50,999 nucleotides of DNA from a virus: positions 1-50,999 of IMG/VR virus record IMGVR_UViG_3300030329_002776; one strand, written 5' to 3'. Every line of letters starts with the position of its first letter. The first letter of the stretch is position 1. The notes beneath the pieces are model-generated. The model did not search any database and was not told the DNA's origin. It saw nothing but the letters and a program-made list of their open reading frames with translations. A program made the position numbers and the translations under genes. This document shows, one piece after another, positions 43,001-50,999 of this stretch.

Positions 43001-46000
43001 CTGAAACAGTTTCTATTACATATATTGTATCTGTTGGATCTTCTTTGAATCTACAATAGGATCCTGGCGCTAAGTTATTTACAATATCTACAGTTGGAGC
43101 ATCTTGATATGAAGGATTTCCATTTAGTTTACCTATCTCAAAAAATCCTTCATCAATCATGGGATCTCCTGGTGGACCATCCATTTCAACTTTAGGCTCA
43201 CCCCAAAGACCACCTAAAGAAATCTCAAGATATATAGCGCTACTACTTATTGTTATACCATGAGCTTGTTGCGCGCCATATAAACTAGACCATTTTTTAT
43301 TATTAGTGTGATATTCTTTACCAGCAGTATAGCCATTATTTATATACCAAACCTCGCTGTCTCTCGCTCTACTATCAGATTTTTTCTTATACCCATCTGT
43401 ACGCCACCAATCTTCCCATAATAAATCGCTATATGATACATTGTACGGTCCATCTGATGGTTTATGCTGCTCCCAAGGAATCGCTTCAACAGGATGCCAA
43501 TATGGTGATGAACCAAAATTCCCCTCCCACAATATAGGATCAAAACTTTTATGCGGAATCCCAGTATATCTATTGTATTCTTCCCTCCACTTATTATCAT
43601 CACTACTAGATCCGTATTCAAACTTGTATAAAGGATCAAAGTAATCTATTTTGTATAATTCATTTGTGTTCCATACCCCTGCTGATCCATAGTTAGAAGG
43701 GTTTATGTTTGACATAGCGTAATGTGGGGTATAATCAAAACCACCGTCGTTCACTACCATATCGGCGGGTAGTCCAGAAATATCACTAGCACTAGTGTAT
43801 TTTCTAAAAAAAGGAGCAAAATGACGTAATCCTAATATAACTGTCGCACCTGTCGCGTCTACTTGACTTGTACGACGAGCTATAGAATACGCGTTTTGTG
43901 TAGCACCTAATGTACCGCCTCCTGAGACTGAGCCGTAGACAGTATTCAAATGATCATTTGCTGAATTAAAAGTACCATTTGATGGGTTATAATAAAGTGT
44001 TTTTACACTGTCACCTAATTCAGACGCAGGAAATCCTGTACCAGCGTGATATGAGTTATTACTTGAATCTTTCCATTGCCCAGCTCCAAAATATTGACCG
44101 CCTTCATGCATTTTATAATGAATATCATTCATGTAATTAAGCTCAATAGAAGTATCTATTATGTAGTTAGTATCTGTTTCTGGATTATAACTCGCTTTAA
44201 TGTGTCGTTCAAATACGTCGTCTGCAAATATTTTAACAAAAAATCTACCTTCAAATTCAGCTTTAGATTCAATTTTACTTCTAAATATTCGAATTTTAGC
44301 CGTCGGAACAACAGCCGTAGGAAAAGTTGGATCATCTAATATTATATCTACATCATCTCCAAAAGCATTTTCTGTTTTAACGTAATACTTCGCTGCACCT
44401 ATGTTGGTAATATTTCCAGTCGTCATATCAATCTTCGCGTCAGAAGTAACAGAACTTAATCTATATTTTTTTGATGTTTTTCCACCTTCTTCGAACTGCA
44501 CGTAAAAATCATCACTACTTTTATTTATGAATTGTTCATGCAAATTTTTAGCATGTGTAGCGTGAAATTCATCATAGTTAAGCTCGAAAGTACTAACTCC
44601 ACTTCTAGGAACGTTTAAAGTACCTGCGTTAAAAACACTGCCAGCATGGGATCTGATATCCATTAATATATATGACCGTTTGATATGCTCTGGCGCTTCG
44701 TTCTTTATTGCTAACACTTTATATCTTGCTGGATCCGCTATAACCGCTGTGTTTGATTCAGCTGCTTTTTTTAATATTAAAAAGTCATCTATTGTTAATT
44801 TATCTCTATCACTTGATGGAAATGACATCCAAACATTACCATCAGCAGCGTCATACCATCTATCCATAGCCATATTATACCACTGTCCAGAAGTCTCTTT
44901 TATATAAAATTTATAATATTTTAGTTTAGCAAAAAGTCCAGATGGTGGTTGAAACTTCATACCAACAGTTAGTCTATTATTATTGTCAGATCGATCTTTT
45001 GCTAATTTAAATGTACCAGTGCTATTTGATAAAACAGGCGTTTCTCTACCAAATTCATCGAGAAATACAATACCTAATTGATATTCTCTAAGTGACTTAA
45101 TAGATCTATCTTTTTTGTTATTACCGTATGCTAATTGATAATCACCTATATAATGAATAAATTGAGGGGAATACTTATCACCAGTAATATTTAATAAGTC
45201 AAAATTTTGTACATAATTACCATAAACTATTCTATTGCCAGTAACGTCTTGAGCCAAAGCTTTTCTAGGCACATTATCATATATTCTTAAAAGTTGATTT
45301 TCAGGTAAAATATATTTTATTTGCTCATCTGTTATTTTATACGCATTTAAATCCCAATGATTATACGGTGGTGCCAAACCAAGAGGAGATGAAGCCCAAT
45401 TAGGCGTGTTTATATGTTTTTTATCATCATAAGAAAGAGTATCAACTACATATATCATTGGAGATGAGTCGTCTTTATACAAAATGTCAACTTGAATAAC
45501 GTCTTCAGGAATAGCATCAGGTTTGAAATTTTTAACAACTATATAAGCTATTCTATTGGCCATTGCTAAATTCCATCCTTTTTTTGGATGATAATCAAAT
45601 GCACCTGGAACAAAAGCTGGTTCAGTAAAAGGTGAGAAATGCGAATATTCACCATCTTGATATTTATATCTATAACCAAATCTAGGATATTTAAACTCGA
45701 ATATATTTTTTTCTTCATCAAATTTATCTAGTATATATTGTAGTTCACCACTGGTATTACCAGCATTCGCATCTGCTGATGGAGGTGTTCCTATAACACT
45801 TGTAACCTCAATTTCAACTACTAAAGAACCACCTGAATAAGCATAGCCATTTGGATCACTCAATGTTAATATTTGACCTTTTATAGTATAATCTGATATT
45901 GGTAAAGCTGGAGGATCGGTGTTTGTTTCATCAAATTCTTTTAACACTACGGTATCACCTACCATCCAATTAAAATCTATATAATCACCACTGCTTGTAT

Positions 46001-47354
46001 CATGTCCAGCGGAATCTCGATAAACATCTAATTTAATTATGGAGTTAGGTACTACGGTGTTAAAGTTGTTTACAGCTGTATTTGTGTCTATTTCTAAAAT
46101 ATCATCTGTTGAGAAAGTAGGATTAGCTCCTCCTGTTGTAATAACACCAGTATAGGATTTATGCCATAATACATTAGCATTAGTATAAGATCCTTCTTCC
46201 CTTCCAGTTACTAATTCTAAAGCTAATGGATTGTTTGGAGCTTTTTTAATCATAGTAACGTGTGACAATTCAGCTCTACCAGTATCACCTAACATATTAT
46301 ATGTAATATTCGAATCCGCCAACTTTGTATGTCTCTGACCGTTAACAGGTGTTCCATCTATAGATCTTGGTATGTTTATTTTTTTAGGTTCATTATAATC
46401 ATCAGTCCAAAAAAGCATATCATCTATAATGTTTACGCCTGTTATATGTCTTACGTATCTAAAATTTAAGGGGGATTTTTTATTTTGAAAGTAAAGTGCT
46501 TTTATTAATCCAAGCGGTCCAATTCCACTATTATTTATATTATCAATAAAGTCATTCCATTGAAATGGTATATATGAAACAGTACCTGTGTCTATGGGTG
46601 GATTATCTTTTAAATTAATAAAAAAGTTACCCAAATCATCTGTTGTTTTCTTGCTAACAGTTACAAATGGTAAACTTATAAGATTTGGGCCAGCGCCATC
46701 AGCTGTAACGCTAAGAGTGTATCCAACTAAATTAAAACCAACACTAATAGCGTTCCAAGCTTCTTCGTCAATTTGCAACACTAATTCACTAAAAGGAGTT
46801 GGAAATGAACCAAGACTACCACTAATTAAAGTTGGCATTGTGTGGTTACCATCTACAACACCACAAGTAACTTCAAATTGATCTACAAATACAGGTCTTA
46901 TTTCACCTCCCTTATATTGTAATATCATGTCTTTACTAATAGTGGTTTTAACAACATGTTCGTTAGGCGCAAGTTCTTTCCACTGCCATAAATTATTAGT
47001 TTCCACCCAGGATCCTGTTGCTGGAGGAGTTTCGTTATAAGTAGCTTTAGACATTAAAACACCTACATCTATTTGGTGCCAATTAGGTCTTACAAACCAG
47101 TATAGTGCATTATCTTTTTCATCGCTAATAGAGCCAATGCAAGTATGTGTAAAATATAAACTATCTTCAAAAGCATTATAAGTATCATCTATAATCTGAT
47201 TTTTAAGTAGATTTTGAAGTACACCAACATTGGCGCCTTCTGACGAAGATACTTGTATGTTAAACGCTTCTCTATACTCCCCATTAGGAACTAATCTCTC
47301 ATCTAAATCGAGATTCATTTTCCCAGCAGAAAACTGGTGTTTAATTTCTGGCAT
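40080..47354 (-). CDS. Giant tail tubular/stabilisation-type protein (gp12/muzzle-like), 2424 aa
   Basis: The N-terminus (KHQFSAGKMNLDLDERLVPN, then GEYREAFNIQVSSSEGANVG) is the typical opening of short-tail nozzle proteins: 'DLDERLVPxGEYRxAxNxxVxxSxGxxxGxxxN'. A long beta-propeller-like and beta-sandwich body follows. The C-terminal ~350 residues (SYGSIQKLHSRNSDLVTLCE, KVLKILANKDAVYN, FGISKNPESFASEAYRAYF, WVSFKSFAEMEDGIS) are also of the tail-nozzle type. Such proteins are about 800 aa in T7-like phages, so this one is greatly enlarged, with inserted adhesin-like domains in the middle (~900-1800). It probably carries host-binding parts itself. Family assignment is good; the inserted domains are unassigned. 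Confidence 0.78.
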   Translation of the reverse strand: MPEIKHQFSAGKMNLDLDERLVPNGEYREAFNIQVSSSEGANVGVLQNLLKNQIIDDTYNAFEDSLYFTHTCIGSISDEKDNALYWFVRPNWHQIDVGVLMSKATYNETPPATGSWVETNNLWQWKELAPNEHVVKTTISKDMILQYKGGEIRPVFVDQFEVTCGVVDGNHTMPTLISGSLGSFPTPFSELVLQIDEEAWNAISVGFNLVGYTLSVTADGAGPNLISLPFVTVSKKTTDDLGNFFINLKDNPPIDTGTVSYIPFQWNDFIDNINNSGIGPLGLIKALYFQNKKSPLNFRYVRHITGVNIIDDMLFWTDDYNEPKKINIPRSIDGTPVNGQRHTKLADSNITYNMLGDTGRAELSHVTMIKKAPNNPLALELVTGREEGSYTNANVLWHKSYTGVITTGGANPTFSTDDILEIDTNTAVNNFNTVVPNSIIKLDVYRDSAGHDTSSGDYIDFNWMVGDTVVLKEFDETNTDPPALPISDYTIKGQILTLSDPNGYAYSGGSLVVEIEVTSVIGTPPSADANAGNTSGELQYILDKFDEEKNIFEFKYPRFGYRYKYQDGEYSHFSPFTEPAFVPGAFDYHPKKGWNLAMANRIAYIVVKNFKPDAIPEDVIQVDILYKDDSSPMIYVVDTLSYDDKKHINTPNWASSPLGLAPPYNHWDLNAYKITDEQIKYILPENQLLRIYDNVPRKALAQDVTGNRIVYGNYVQNFDLLNITGDKYSPQFIHYIGDYQLAYGNNKKDRSIKSLREYQLGIVFLDEFGRETPVLSNSTGTFKLAKDRSDNNNRLTVGMKFQPPSGLFAKLKYYKFYIKETSGQWYNMAMDRWYDAADGNVWMSFPSSDRDKLTIDDFLILKKAAESNTAVIADPARYKVLAIKNEAPEHIKRSYILMDIRSHAGSVFNAGTLNVPRSGVSTFELNYDEFHATHAKNLHEQFINKSSDDFYVQFEEGGKTSKKYRLSSVTSDAKIDMTTGNITNIGAAKYYVKTENAFGDDVDIILDDPTFPTAVVPTAKIRIFRSKIESKAEFEGRFFVKIFADDVFERHIKASYNPETDTNYIIDTSIELNYMNDIHYKMHEGGQYFGAGQWKDSSNNSYHAGTGFPASELGDSVKTLYYNPSNGTFNSANDHLNTVYGSVSGGGTLGATQNAYSIARRTSQVDATGATVILGLRHFAPFFRKYTSASDISGLPADMVVNDGGFDYTPHYAMSNINPSNYGSAGVWNTNELYKIDYFDPLYKFEYGSSSDDNKWREEYNRYTGIPHKSFDPILWEGNFGSSPYWHPVEAIPWEQHKPSDGPYNVSYSDLLWEDWWRTDGYKKKSDSRARDSEVWYINNGYTAGKEYHTNNKKWSSLYGAQQAHGITISSSAIYLEISLGGLWGEPKVEMDGPPGDPMIDEGFFEIGKLNGNPSYQDAPTVDIVNNLAPGSYCRFKEDPTDTIYVIETVSERNYYNYARFAKDDNGYGTLTAGGNLGPIAASSYNEFGVFDLNAGTILQDYHHAGYATNSQIDVTSNTLLPNQGMQWIYDTNINNWRGDFWGDYWNDSSMAHWPGPIGLYYQSETADNYTMTTGGQFTIGAAELSMISWTKNFSHGSQLSCNYSKSWKIRMVNIDDATPNLMPWNPVGGTGTNFGPIVNGSYVDVVVDVTTGNNTLNSGAYTFTTSSILNSTTNAVLTPGMIVTMFDTTSDGTFDVTFDDQITSTTIHQSKLYLQVVDITTVNIPGAVSYIVELGGYMRPLTTQDTYNFAAEGTIRFEQAIMNGYSKNSTHKISANAIQSANFDTGTSNIGGTLDATKYTLQFLKPEEDTALELSTNPAIWETEPKDGPELDIYYEASPRIPITLDHDNANDWIPTRYSNENYITYDLDGGQSISNLNGSYENSVILKNISGPFYTDVEIVHVDGDILTLRCDSNELKTNIIYGATQNLVANPLVTSDPNEATAISIRRPDGIVFRTHVVQHNVSSANTDPSSAATLNFGGVEGGLKPYLIWDSPNFGKDVENSFRIRITKRTYGADYAKSFANIDLNWHNCYSFRNGVESNRIRDNFNTPFISNGVRVSTTLSDYQQERRQYGLIFSGIYNSVSGVNNLNQFIQAEKITKDVNPSYGSIQKLHSRNSDLVTLCEDKVLKILANKDAVYNADGNPQLTANINVLGQTIPFVGEFGISKNPESFASEAYRAYFTDRTRGAVLRLSMDGLTPISDAGMKDWFKDNLKLADNKIIGSYDDEKQEYNVSLTSIDNTNWTSLNDVAGLLSGKICVSYDERVKGWVSFKSFAEMEDGISCSNKYYTFLHGMIYEHHYQGSSYNVFYNNEYKSSVNVLLNDEPSIIKSFKTIGYEGSQAKIPNHISGSNEYDDFYPTLGWYCETMSTNMETGSTVYFSEKESKWFSRIKGENLTTFDTNSFANQGIGDVGTITIYDWVVL

Positions 47355-47358
47355 TTAA

Positions 47359-48702
47359 TTAGTGTTTTATTTGTTTTGATTTACCTCTTAAAATTTGAGT
47401 AATTTCTTCTAATTTAATATTAGATAATCTTAGTTTTGCCTTTCTAGTTTCGGCAAATTTTTCTTTTTTAAATCTTTGTACTAAGTATTCTGGTGTAATT
47501 ATACTTGTAGCTAAAATAGCGTGCGCTATCCATTTATACATTGCCTCTTCCGCGAATTTATGAACCTGCATTTCTCCATCTGTACCAAGACTATCACTTA
47601 TATAATCTAATACTACAGTTTTACCTGAAATATTAGAACTAAAGTGTATTTTTCCTGTATTACAATCTATATAAAACGATCCATTTACTTGGGCGTGTTG
47701 AGGATCTAAACCATATCTTTCTCCATGCCAGGCCCAATAAGTATCATCTTCATAATCTTCATTGTTATTCTCTGATGGAGTTGCTGATTTATAGTTAGCC
47801 CAAGTTGTAGAATCTTTTCCAGTTTCTATAAATGTTATTTCACCATCAGTAACAGCGGTAGTATCAAGTAAATTACTAGAAACAATAATAGTTGTGCCAT
47901 CAATATTAGTTACAGTCGTTCCAACAGAGAAATGATCGTGAGAAACTAACATTCCAACTTTTATATTTTCTATATCACTCGCTGTACTTGCTGTTATTTT
48001 ATTCTCAGGATAGCCAGCCGCCATCCACGTTAAATTTTCTACTATATGAGATGATTTTTTTGGTAATACTAAATCTCCAGATACATTTGTAAAAGTTAAA
48101 GTAGCGTTTGTTAAATTTTCTACTGGTTCTACGTCATTTCCAGCACCATCATCTAAAGTTATAGTTGTAATACCACCTGAGTTAGAAGTAGCTTCAATAA
48201 AAGTTCCATCTGGTATATATGGACCTGTAACAACCATACCTACTAAAATATCTTTATACTCCGCATCTAACACTATAGTATTAACTGTGTTATCTAACGT
48301 ACCAACAGCTTGTAATATAAAATCACCATCGCTATCTTGTAAAGGTACGTTGGTAGGATTTGAAGTTCGATTTGTAGGGTATAAAGGATGTTTAACACCA
48401 GCGCTATCTACCCAAGATATTTTTGTGTAGTTAACGTAATCTTGTGGTAATATCATTTGAAGCGTTGCTGGCACTTCGATTTCTTGAGATTTACAAGATT
48501 TAAATGTATCAAAAGATAATTCTGCTAAAGCTCTCTTAGCGTGAAAAACAACATCTGTTCTTTTTACTTTAGTTATTATTTTACCTTCACCAACATAAGC
48601 AATTATAAATTGATTTATAACATCTTCTAAAGAAACAAATTGATAATTCCCATAGTCATTTCCTTGATAATACTGTTGTTCAGTTTGATTTAGTAATCCC
48701 AT
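47359..48702 (-). CDS. Tail tubular/head-tail ring-type protein with inserted repeats, 447 aa
   Basis: The N-terminal ~120 residues (YQFVSLEDVINQFIIAYVGE, VVFHAKRALAELSFDTF, LPQDYVNYTKISWVDSAG) and the C-terminal ~120 (FYIDCNTGKIHFSSNISGK, VHKFAEEAMYKWIAHAIL, EYLVQRFKKEKFAETRKAKL) look like one ring/tail-tube protein. Between them two copies of a ~65-residue beta unit are inserted (139-206 and 233-292: 'NxI...I.VGM.V......GT.......ITL....(T/A).(L/I)TF'), as seen in other phage surface proteins. It likely forms a ring at the head-tail connector below the portal, with the inserted repeats exposed. It is four bases from the next virion gene. Confidence 0.7.
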   Translation of the reverse strand: MGLLNQTEQQYYQGNDYGNYQFVSLEDVINQFIIAYVGEGKIITKVKRTDVVFHAKRALAELSFDTFKSCKSQEIEVPATLQMILPQDYVNYTKISWVDSAGVKHPLYPTNRTSNPTNVPLQDSDGDFILQAVGTLDNTVNTIVLDAEYKDILVGMVVTGPYIPDGTFIEATSNSGGITTITLDDGAGNDVEPVENLTNATLTFTNVSGDLVLPKKSSHIVENLTWMAAGYPENKITASTASDIENIKVGMLVSHDHFSVGTTVTNIDGTTIIVSSNLLDTTAVTDGEITFIETGKDSTTWANYKSATPSENNNEDYEDDTYWAWHGERYGLDPQHAQVNGSFYIDCNTGKIHFSSNISGKTVVLDYISDSLGTDGEMQVHKFAEEAMYKWIAHAILATSIITPEYLVQRFKKEKFAETRKAKLRLSNIKLEEITQILRGKSKQIKH

Positions 48703-48706
48703 TTAT

Positions 48707-49378
48707 TTATCTTTTTTCTATTTGTTGTTTCGTAGCTTCCAATTGAATAGCCGCTTGTGCTACGTCTAATCTTTGTATTGATATGCCAGCTAGCGTAAGT
48801 ATTCTATTAACTAACTCGCTCTCGTCAGACGCGTGTAACTCAAAATCAACTGATTTAGCTGCGTTATATAAAGCATCTGTACCTACGACATCATAACCCC
48901 AAGCTGCGTTAGATGGCACTTGTATATAAGTGTAAGTTACACCAGTGGTAACAACTGGATAAACTTGTATTGTGTTTTCGCCAGTTCTGACATATACTGG
49001 AGATGATGCTGTTGGTTTAACAAGTGGAGAGTTATTTATATATAAAAATTCATTTTGTTGAATTTCTTGAACCTCTCTACCGTTTAAAATAACTGTTCCT
49101 AATCTATATACATCGCCAGATATAGTACCTCCAGGAGCGAGCGCGCCAACTCTTTCAAATATAGCTATTTTTTCTTGTAATAAATCTACCATATCAGAAT
49201 ACTCCTCAGAGTTACCAGGAATTCTTAAGTATTGGTTTAAATCGTAGAAATATTGTTCAAAAATTTCTTTCTGAGCAAGGTTTGCAAGTAAATTAAACTC
49301 TTGAGGCGTTATATAACCTCTTTGTTCTTTATTTGCTAAAGTTAAAACTCTTTGATATACATCATCTACATTTACCAT
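48707..49378 (-). CDS. Head-tail adaptor/ring-type protein, 223 aa
   Basis: The start VDDVYQRVLTLANKEQRGYI followed by TPQEFNLLANLAQKEIFEQY is a motif I recall from head-tail connector proteins in marine and crAss-like phages. The middle is beta-rich (VYRLGTVILNGREVQEIQQN, YVRTGENTIQVYPV) and the end is helical (LEATKQQIEKR). It lies between the conserved 55-aa gene and the tail-tube-type gene, the usual place of the adaptor that joins portal and tail. Position and motif support the call; the exact ring is not fixed. Confidence 0.7.
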   Translation of the reverse strand: MVNVDDVYQRVLTLANKEQRGYITPQEFNLLANLAQKEIFEQYFYDLNQYLRIPGNSEEYSDMVDLLQEKIAIFERVGALAPGGTISGDVYRLGTVILNGREVQEIQQNEFLYINNSPLVKPTASSPVYVRTGENTIQVYPVVTTGVTYTYIQVPSNAAWGYDVVGTDALYNAAKSVDFELHASDESELVNRILTLAGISIQRLDVAQAAIQLEATKQQIEKR

Positions 49379-49387
49379 AATATTTTT

Positions 49388-49555
49388 TTATTTTTTATAA
49401 GGAAATCTTTTGTTTAAAGCATCCCTTCTTTTTCCACAACCACAATCTTTCTTACCAACCATTTTTGCCCCTGCTTGCGCTAAACTATGGATTCCAGTTG
49501 CTTTTGTAAATTTTTCTATTGAGTCGCCTAATCCTTTTGATTTTTTATCTTCCAT
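49388..49555 (-). CDS. Conserved small phage protein with CGCGKR motif, 55 aa
   Basis: ATG 49555 to TAA 49390-49388 encodes a 55-residue protein starting MEDKKSKGLGDSIEKFTKAT and ending in a DCGCGKRRDALNKRFPYKK-type tail. The pairing 'GLGD.(I/V).K.TKATGI' with 'DCGC..R...LN..FPY' is one I recall from many marine phages. The two Cys and the basic tail suggest a metal- or nucleic-acid-binding element. It lies next to capsid and adaptor genes and so is probably a small virion or assembly factor. Function is unknown. Confidence 0.75.
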   Translation of the reverse strand: MEDKKSKGLGDSIEKFTKATGIHSLAQAGAKMVGKKDCGCGKRRDALNKRFPYKK

Positions 49556-49580
49556 ATAATTGTATTTTAGTTTGTAGTTT

Positions 49581-49604
49581 GTAATCGCCCCGTAGGGCGA
49601 CTAC
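49581..49604. promoter_or_regulatory. GC-rich hairpin between virion genes
   Basis: A 10-base arm (49581-49590) pairs with 49595-49604 around a CGTA loop, with one mismatch and a GC-rich core (TCGCCC/GGGCGA). It stands out in this AT-rich genome and lies in the gap between the capsid-associated gene and the 55-aa gene. No T-run follows on either strand, so it is not a standard terminator. It may slow or protect the mRNA 3' end, or mark an RNA-processing site. Confidence 0.5.
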
Positions 49605-49617
49605 CACTACAGTTAGA

Positions 49618-50469
49618 TTAATTTAATCTTTTTTCGATACTAGAGTAGATCTCCATTCCTTCATCAGTTTTAAACCAAGCGGCTAAAGCTGAATATGGAT
49701 GTTCATCAAAAGGAACATTCATTAGTTTTCTATTATTAGAACCCCAAGTAAATGTTCTTTGATCAGAAGACAACTTAATTATACCCATTTCAGTTGCTTT
49801 AATACCAAAATTTCTAAGAACAACGTTTTCATCGTTTACTAAATCTAAAAATAATTGAGGGTTTTTCTTAGCAAATATAAGTAAATCACGCTTGAGCTCT
49901 TTAGAACTCATGTCAGATACTTTAGAACCGATTTCTACACGCATAACTGCTTCAGCCATATCAACATCTAAACTTCTAGCAGCTGTTAATGCGTCAATTT
50001 CTAATTCTATTGTCTCAACTTCACTAGCCGCTTTTGCAGCTGGTTTTTCTTCATAAAAAGTAACACCTCTTTCTGGATGATATAAAGATAAAAATTTCTG
50101 TAACACAGTTTTTTCTCTTTCTACAACTAGCATACCATTTCTAAAAACGATATGTTCCATTCTTTGATCTCCTTGCATTTCATCTACAAATACTGTTCTT
50201 TGGTTTTGACAATATTTAATTTCTCTTTCGTATCCTTTTTCTTCGTCAAAGTAATAAAGATTTGCAGATTTTATCATTCTAGACAGAGGTTTTTTACTAC
50301 CTTTTAATCTATACATTCTATCTTTTATTTCCCAACCATCTTCTGATTTTTTATAAGTTGGTTCTTTTCTTTTTGGTTTTTCTTCAACTACTGGAGTTTC
50401 AATTACTACCTCCTCTTGAACTTGAGGTTCTTCTACCTCTACTTTTTTTGTTTCTTGTTTTTTTGCCAT
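49618..50469 (-). CDS. Capsid-associated structural protein (crAss-like), 283 aa
   Basis: After an acidic Glu/Val/Pro-rich N-terminal tail (residues 1-45) comes WEIKDRMYRLKGSKKPLSRM, then NLYYFDEEKGYEREIKYCQN and QRTVFVDEMQGDQRMEHIVF, then RNGMLVVEREKTVLQKFLSL with YHPERGVTFYEEK. I recall the block 'L.....PL......R..LYYFD...REIRY..NQ.T.FVDEQ.G......I.F..G.L.V.....LQKFLS..HP' from the gene beside the major capsid protein in crAss-like phages. The position next to the capsid gene agrees. The C-terminal half is helical with an alpha/beta domain (LLIFAKKNPQLFLDLVND). It probably sits on or in the capsid; its precise role is not readable from sequence. Confidence 0.72.
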   Translation of the reverse strand: MAKKQETKKVEVEEPQVQEEVVIETPVVEEKPKRKEPTYKKSEDGWEIKDRMYRLKGSKKPLSRMIKSANLYYFDEEKGYEREIKYCQNQRTVFVDEMQGDQRMEHIVFRNGMLVVEREKTVLQKFLSLYHPERGVTFYEEKPAAKAASEVETIELEIDALTAARSLDVDMAEAVMRVEIGSKVSDMSSKELKRDLLIFAKKNPQLFLDLVNDENVVLRNFGIKATEMGIIKLSSDQRTFTWGSNNRKLMNVPFDEHPYSALAAWFKTDEGMEIYSSIEKRLN

Positions 50470-50490
50470 AATATAATATATAATAAAATT

Positions 50491-50528
50491 AATAAAAAGA
50501 AAGGGTCGAGGCCGAAGCCTCGATCCTT
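50491..50528 (-). terminator. Strong intrinsic terminator behind the capsid gene
   Basis: On the - strand a 12-bp stem (arms 50517-50528 and 50501-50512, one G-T wobble) closes a UUCG tetraloop. It is followed by a U-rich stretch (positions 50500 down to 50491, UCUUUUUAUU). It lies about 14 bases behind the major capsid gene and before the next gene. It should let most transcripts end after the capsid gene, so that capsid protein is made in the greatest amount while part of the transcription reads on into the rest of the virion block. Confidence 0.93.
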
Positions 50529-50542
50529 AATATAATAAGTGC

Positions 50543-50999
50543 TTACTTCATTAACATAAAGTTATTAGCACCTTGAGTAACTAAACATCTTTCAGATAAC
50601 ATATGAATTTCCATCGCATCTAAAGCAGATGTAACAGCTCCAACAGAACCAGTAACCCAAGTTTTGAATTTTCTTGATTCAGTGTTAGAAGCTCTATATC
50701 TAACGTGTAAGAAAGGACGCTTCATATTTTTACCTAAAGCTTGGTCATAAACCGAAGATACACCAGCAGGTATAATTGCACCTCTAATAGCAGCTGTAGT
50801 TGCAACAGAGTTAATCTTACCTCTTGTAGCTTTGTCATTTAGATATTTCCAATCAGATTTGTAGAAGTCATAAGAACCTCTTCGGAATCCAGAGAAACCT
50901 AAATTTAATGCCATATCTTCAGAATTGTCGAATACTCCGTAAGAAGTACCACCAGCTCCATAAGAATTCATTGAAGCTAGCATGTCGTCCATAGCTAAT
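50543..50999 (-). CDS. Major capsid protein, C-terminal part (5' end outside window)
   Basis: The frame is open to the right edge and continues upstream of the internal Met at 50992, so the gene is truncated by the window. The visible ~152 residues include RRGSYDFYKSDWKYLNDKAT, SVATTAAIRGAIIPAGVSSV, YDQALGKNMKRPFLHVRYRA and TWVTGSVGAVTSALDAMEIH, ending SERCLVTQGANNFMLMK. I recall this end as typical of crAss-like/Cellulophaga podovirus capsid proteins of the HK97 fold (about 500 aa). The following strong terminator and the neighbouring capsid-associated gene fit a highly expressed capsid gene. A search with this fragment would settle the lineage. Confidence 0.78.
   Translation of the reverse strand, partial: LAMDDMLASMNSYGAGGTSYGVFDNSEDMALNLGFSGFRRGSYDFYKSDWKYLNDKATRGKINSVATTAAIRGAIIPAGVSSVYDQALGKNMKRPFLHVRYRASNTESRKFKTWVTGSVGAVTSALDAMEIHMLSERCLVTQGANNFMLMK

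Noticed and set aside
1-50999. tRNA genes, integrase, attachment sites, insertion sequences
   Set aside because: None were seen by eye: no cloverleaf-like stretch, no recombinase motifs and no terminal inverted repeats flanking a transposase. A tRNA scan would be needed to exclude tRNAs fully.

Overview
The window is a contiguous piece of an AT-rich, tailed-phage genome that most likely infects a marine or aquatic Bacteroidetes (Flavobacteriia-type) host. Evidence for a phage is the dense, overlapping gene packing, two long single-strand gene blocks that converge, a replication/nucleotide-metabolism block and a large virion block. Evidence for a Bacteroidetes host is a Bacteroidetes-type histone H1-like protein, a type IX secretion (T9SS) sorting domain, 'GC(T/M)D..NYD' cysteine repeats and start codons in AT-rich contexts without clear Shine-Dalgarno sites. 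The short-tail type proteins (tail-tube/stabilisation type, a T7 gp14-like internal protein, giant ejection-type proteins) argue for a podovirus. The capsid protein C-terminus and the protein next to it remind me of crAss-like phages (Crassvirales, e.g. marine Cellulophaga podoviruses). That placement is from memory of the families and needs a search.

Left block (1-10940, + strand): small genes and a HTH protein; a phage sigma-70-type factor; an ERF annealing protein, a RecE-type PD-(D/E)XK nuclease and an SSB-like protein (a recombination/replication set); a T7 gp4-like primase-helicase; a thymidylate-synthase-family enzyme with the aspartate expected of dCMP-specific enzymes; a GIY-YIG-like/MazG fusion; a MazG-like protein; a DUF1064-like nuclease; and a B12-dependent class II ribonucleotide reductase. 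It ends with an outer-membrane-protein-like gene, a two-TM membrane protein and a histone H1-like protein. A strong GAAA-loop terminator lies in the convergent gap (10941-11124).

Right block (50999 down to 11125, - strand): major capsid protein (C-terminal part only), a strong UUCG-loop terminator just behind it, a capsid-associated protein, a conserved 55-aa protein, two head-tail/tail-tube type proteins, a 2424-aa tail protein, two structural-type proteins, a 2OG-Fe(II) oxygenase and a GNAT-like protein, a Gln/Ala-rich internal protein, a 693-aa protein with an EF-hand loop, a 2719-aa giant protein with a HAD phosphatase domain, a cluster of exported proteins (OMP-like barrel, single-TM coiled-coil protein, thioredoxin-fold protein without CxxC, tiny lipoprotein), an SNase-like nuclease, an 1118-aa secreted MAM/repeat/T9SS protein, three tandem paralogous small virion-type proteins, two more small proteins, a 2060-aa adhesin/fibre with a duplicated DUF1566-type module, and a DUF5675-like putative lysis gene.

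The most unusual feature is the number of phage genes predicted to be exported to the host envelope: six proteins carry signal peptides, two look like outer-membrane barrels and two carry T9SS-type C-termini. I propose a phage envelope-remodelling set (receptor masking, exclusion, adhesion or lysis control). No gene-free stretch exceeds about 190 bases. No tRNA, CRISPR array, insertion sequence or integrase was seen.
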